Source: an uncultured Halomonas sp. (lineage in GTDB: Bacteria; Pseudomonadota; Gammaproteobacteria; Pseudomonadales; Halomonadaceae). Taken from it: a DNA stretch of 64,000 bases. The DNA is taken from positions 248,001 to 312,000 of the forward strand of contig NZ_CANMVL010000011.1 in NCBI RefSeq assembly GCF_947501415.1. The letters are read 5' to 3'. The position numbers and the translations under genes are program-made. Numbering within the stretch: position 1 is the first letter of the stretch; every line of letters begins with the position of its first letter. Shown piece after piece: positions 63,336-64,000 of this stretch. The notes under the pieces were generated by a model. It saw only the letters and a program-made list of their open reading frames with translations, did no database searches and was not told the DNA's origin.

Positions 63336-64000
63336 AGCCGCACAACAGATGGAAATGGTGGCAGACATGCTGAGCCTGCGCGTGCTGGCCCGGCTGCTGG
63401 ACTACCCCACCGAGGAGCTCCAGGCCGCCGCCCCGGAGATGATCGAGATCCTGAATGCCGAGCGCCGCCTGTCGGCGGCGCGACGCACCGCCCTGATGGA
63501 TTGGTGCCAGCGTCTTCTGGAGGCCGACATCATGGAGCTCCAGGCGGAGTATGTGGCGCTGTTCGACCGCGGTCGCAATACCTCGCTGCTGCTCTTCGAG
63601 CATGTGCATGGCGAGTCCCGCGACCGGGGTCAGGCGATGGTCGACCTGATGGCCGAGTACCGTGCCGCGGGCTTCGAGCTCGACGCCCATGAACTGCCGG
63701 ATTATCTGCCGCTGTTCCTGGAGTATCTCTCCACCCGTTCCGAGGCCGAGATCGGCCGCTGGCTGGGCGAGATCCGCCATATCCTGGCGCTGCTGACCGC
63801 GCGTCTCGAGGAGCGTGAGGCCGATTATGCCCTGGTGCCCCTGGCGCTGCTGGCGCTGATCGGTGCCGATGATGACGTCGCCGCCCATCGCCAGACGGCG
63901 AAGGAGGAGGCGCCCGACTACACCGCCGAGGCCCTGGACGAGGTGTGGGAAGAGGAGGCGGTACGCTTCACCGCCGATTCCGACCAGGATTGTGCCCTGC
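63328..64000 (+). CDS. narJ: Nitrate reductase assembly chaperone NarJ (partial, 3' end outside window)
   Basis: 224 codons present. The TorD/NarJ pattern begins LRVLARLLDYPTEELQ and contains LQAEYVALFDRGRNTSLLLFEHVHGESRDRGQAM, then ELPDYLPLFLEYLS. It binds the NarG N-terminus during Mo-cofactor insertion. Start at 63328 after cgaggagg, overlapping narH. narI is expected beyond the window. Confidence 0.96.
   Translation, partial: MAEAAQQMEMVADMLSLRVLARLLDYPTEELQAAAPEMIEILNAERRLSAARRTALMDWCQRLLEADIMELQAEYVALFDRGRNTSLLLFEHVHGESRDRGQAMVDLMAEYRAAGFELDAHELPDYLPLFLEYLSTRSEAEIGRWLGEIRHILALLTARLEEREADYALVPLALLALIGADDDVAAHRQTAKEEAPDYTAEALDEVWEEEAVRFTADSDQDCAL

Overview
The window is high-GC gammaproteobacterial chromosome, most like Halomonas or a close relative. 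Pointers are the divergent finR/fpr pair, a split class II ribonucleotide reductase, the ubiT/ubiU/ubiV set, a complete cytochrome cd1 nitrite reductase cluster, and a dispersed structured intergenic repeat. Genus is inferred from gene content only. No tRNA, rRNA, CRISPR array, transposase or phage gene is visible.

Layout. 1-10.8 kb is mostly housekeeping: finR (partial)/fpr, a glnK-amtB-glnK nitrogen-sensing group, ubiK, comM, a lipoprotein/hydrolase pair, malate synthase G, a thioesterase and a DUF423 protein. 10.8-18.4 kb holds trmB and an anaerobic block: ubiT, nrdJa-nrdJb, an orphan nrdG-like activase, ubiV and ubiU, with an FNR-like box before ubiU. 18.4-18.9 kb is a scar: the 3' end of a norR gene abuts the 3' end of an oppositely oriented gene. 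18.9-26.5 kb has a TehA-type transporter, a trans-sulfuration enzyme and a tetR-RND efflux operon with a perfect operator.

From 26.5 kb to the end almost everything is nitrogen oxide metabolism. 26.5-31.5 kb: a small exported protein with a stand-alone SdhB-like protein behind an NsrR-like site, hmp with an NsrR-like site, a Yip1-type protein, a MarR regulator, and a cytochrome P450 behind a Dnr-like box. 31.6-41.1 kb: nirF-nirC divergent from nirS-D-L-G-H-J-E-N, with a Dnr/FNR box for each direction. 41.2-50.5 kb: nnrS, a SirB-like protein, an AhpD-like protein, norC-norB-norQ-norD, and the opposing operon DUF4870-norE-norF. 50.5-64 kb: two narK genes, narX-narL, a third NarK-like transporter and narG-narH-narJ (narJ cut by the window end).

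How it works together. Nitrate is imported (NarK proteins) and reduced by NarGHI under NarXL and FNR control. Nitrite goes to NO through NirS, whose heme d1 is built by the nirF/D/L/G/H/J/E/N products. NO goes to N2O through NorCB, with NorQ/NorD and NorE/NorF as accessories. Hmp and NnrS deal with NO stress. Ubiquinone without oxygen (UbiTUV) and deoxynucleotides without oxygen (NrdJ) support the same anaerobic lifestyle. nos genes, nirM and the dnr and nsrR regulator genes are not in the window.

Most notable: (1) an SdhB-like protein and an unknown exported protein predicted to be NsrR-controlled; (2) a P450 predicted to belong to the Dnr regulon; (3) a dispersed hairpin element with paired sequence changes in three stems, three of whose four copies sit in the nor region; (4) an in-frame tandem duplication at the presumed active site of NirD.
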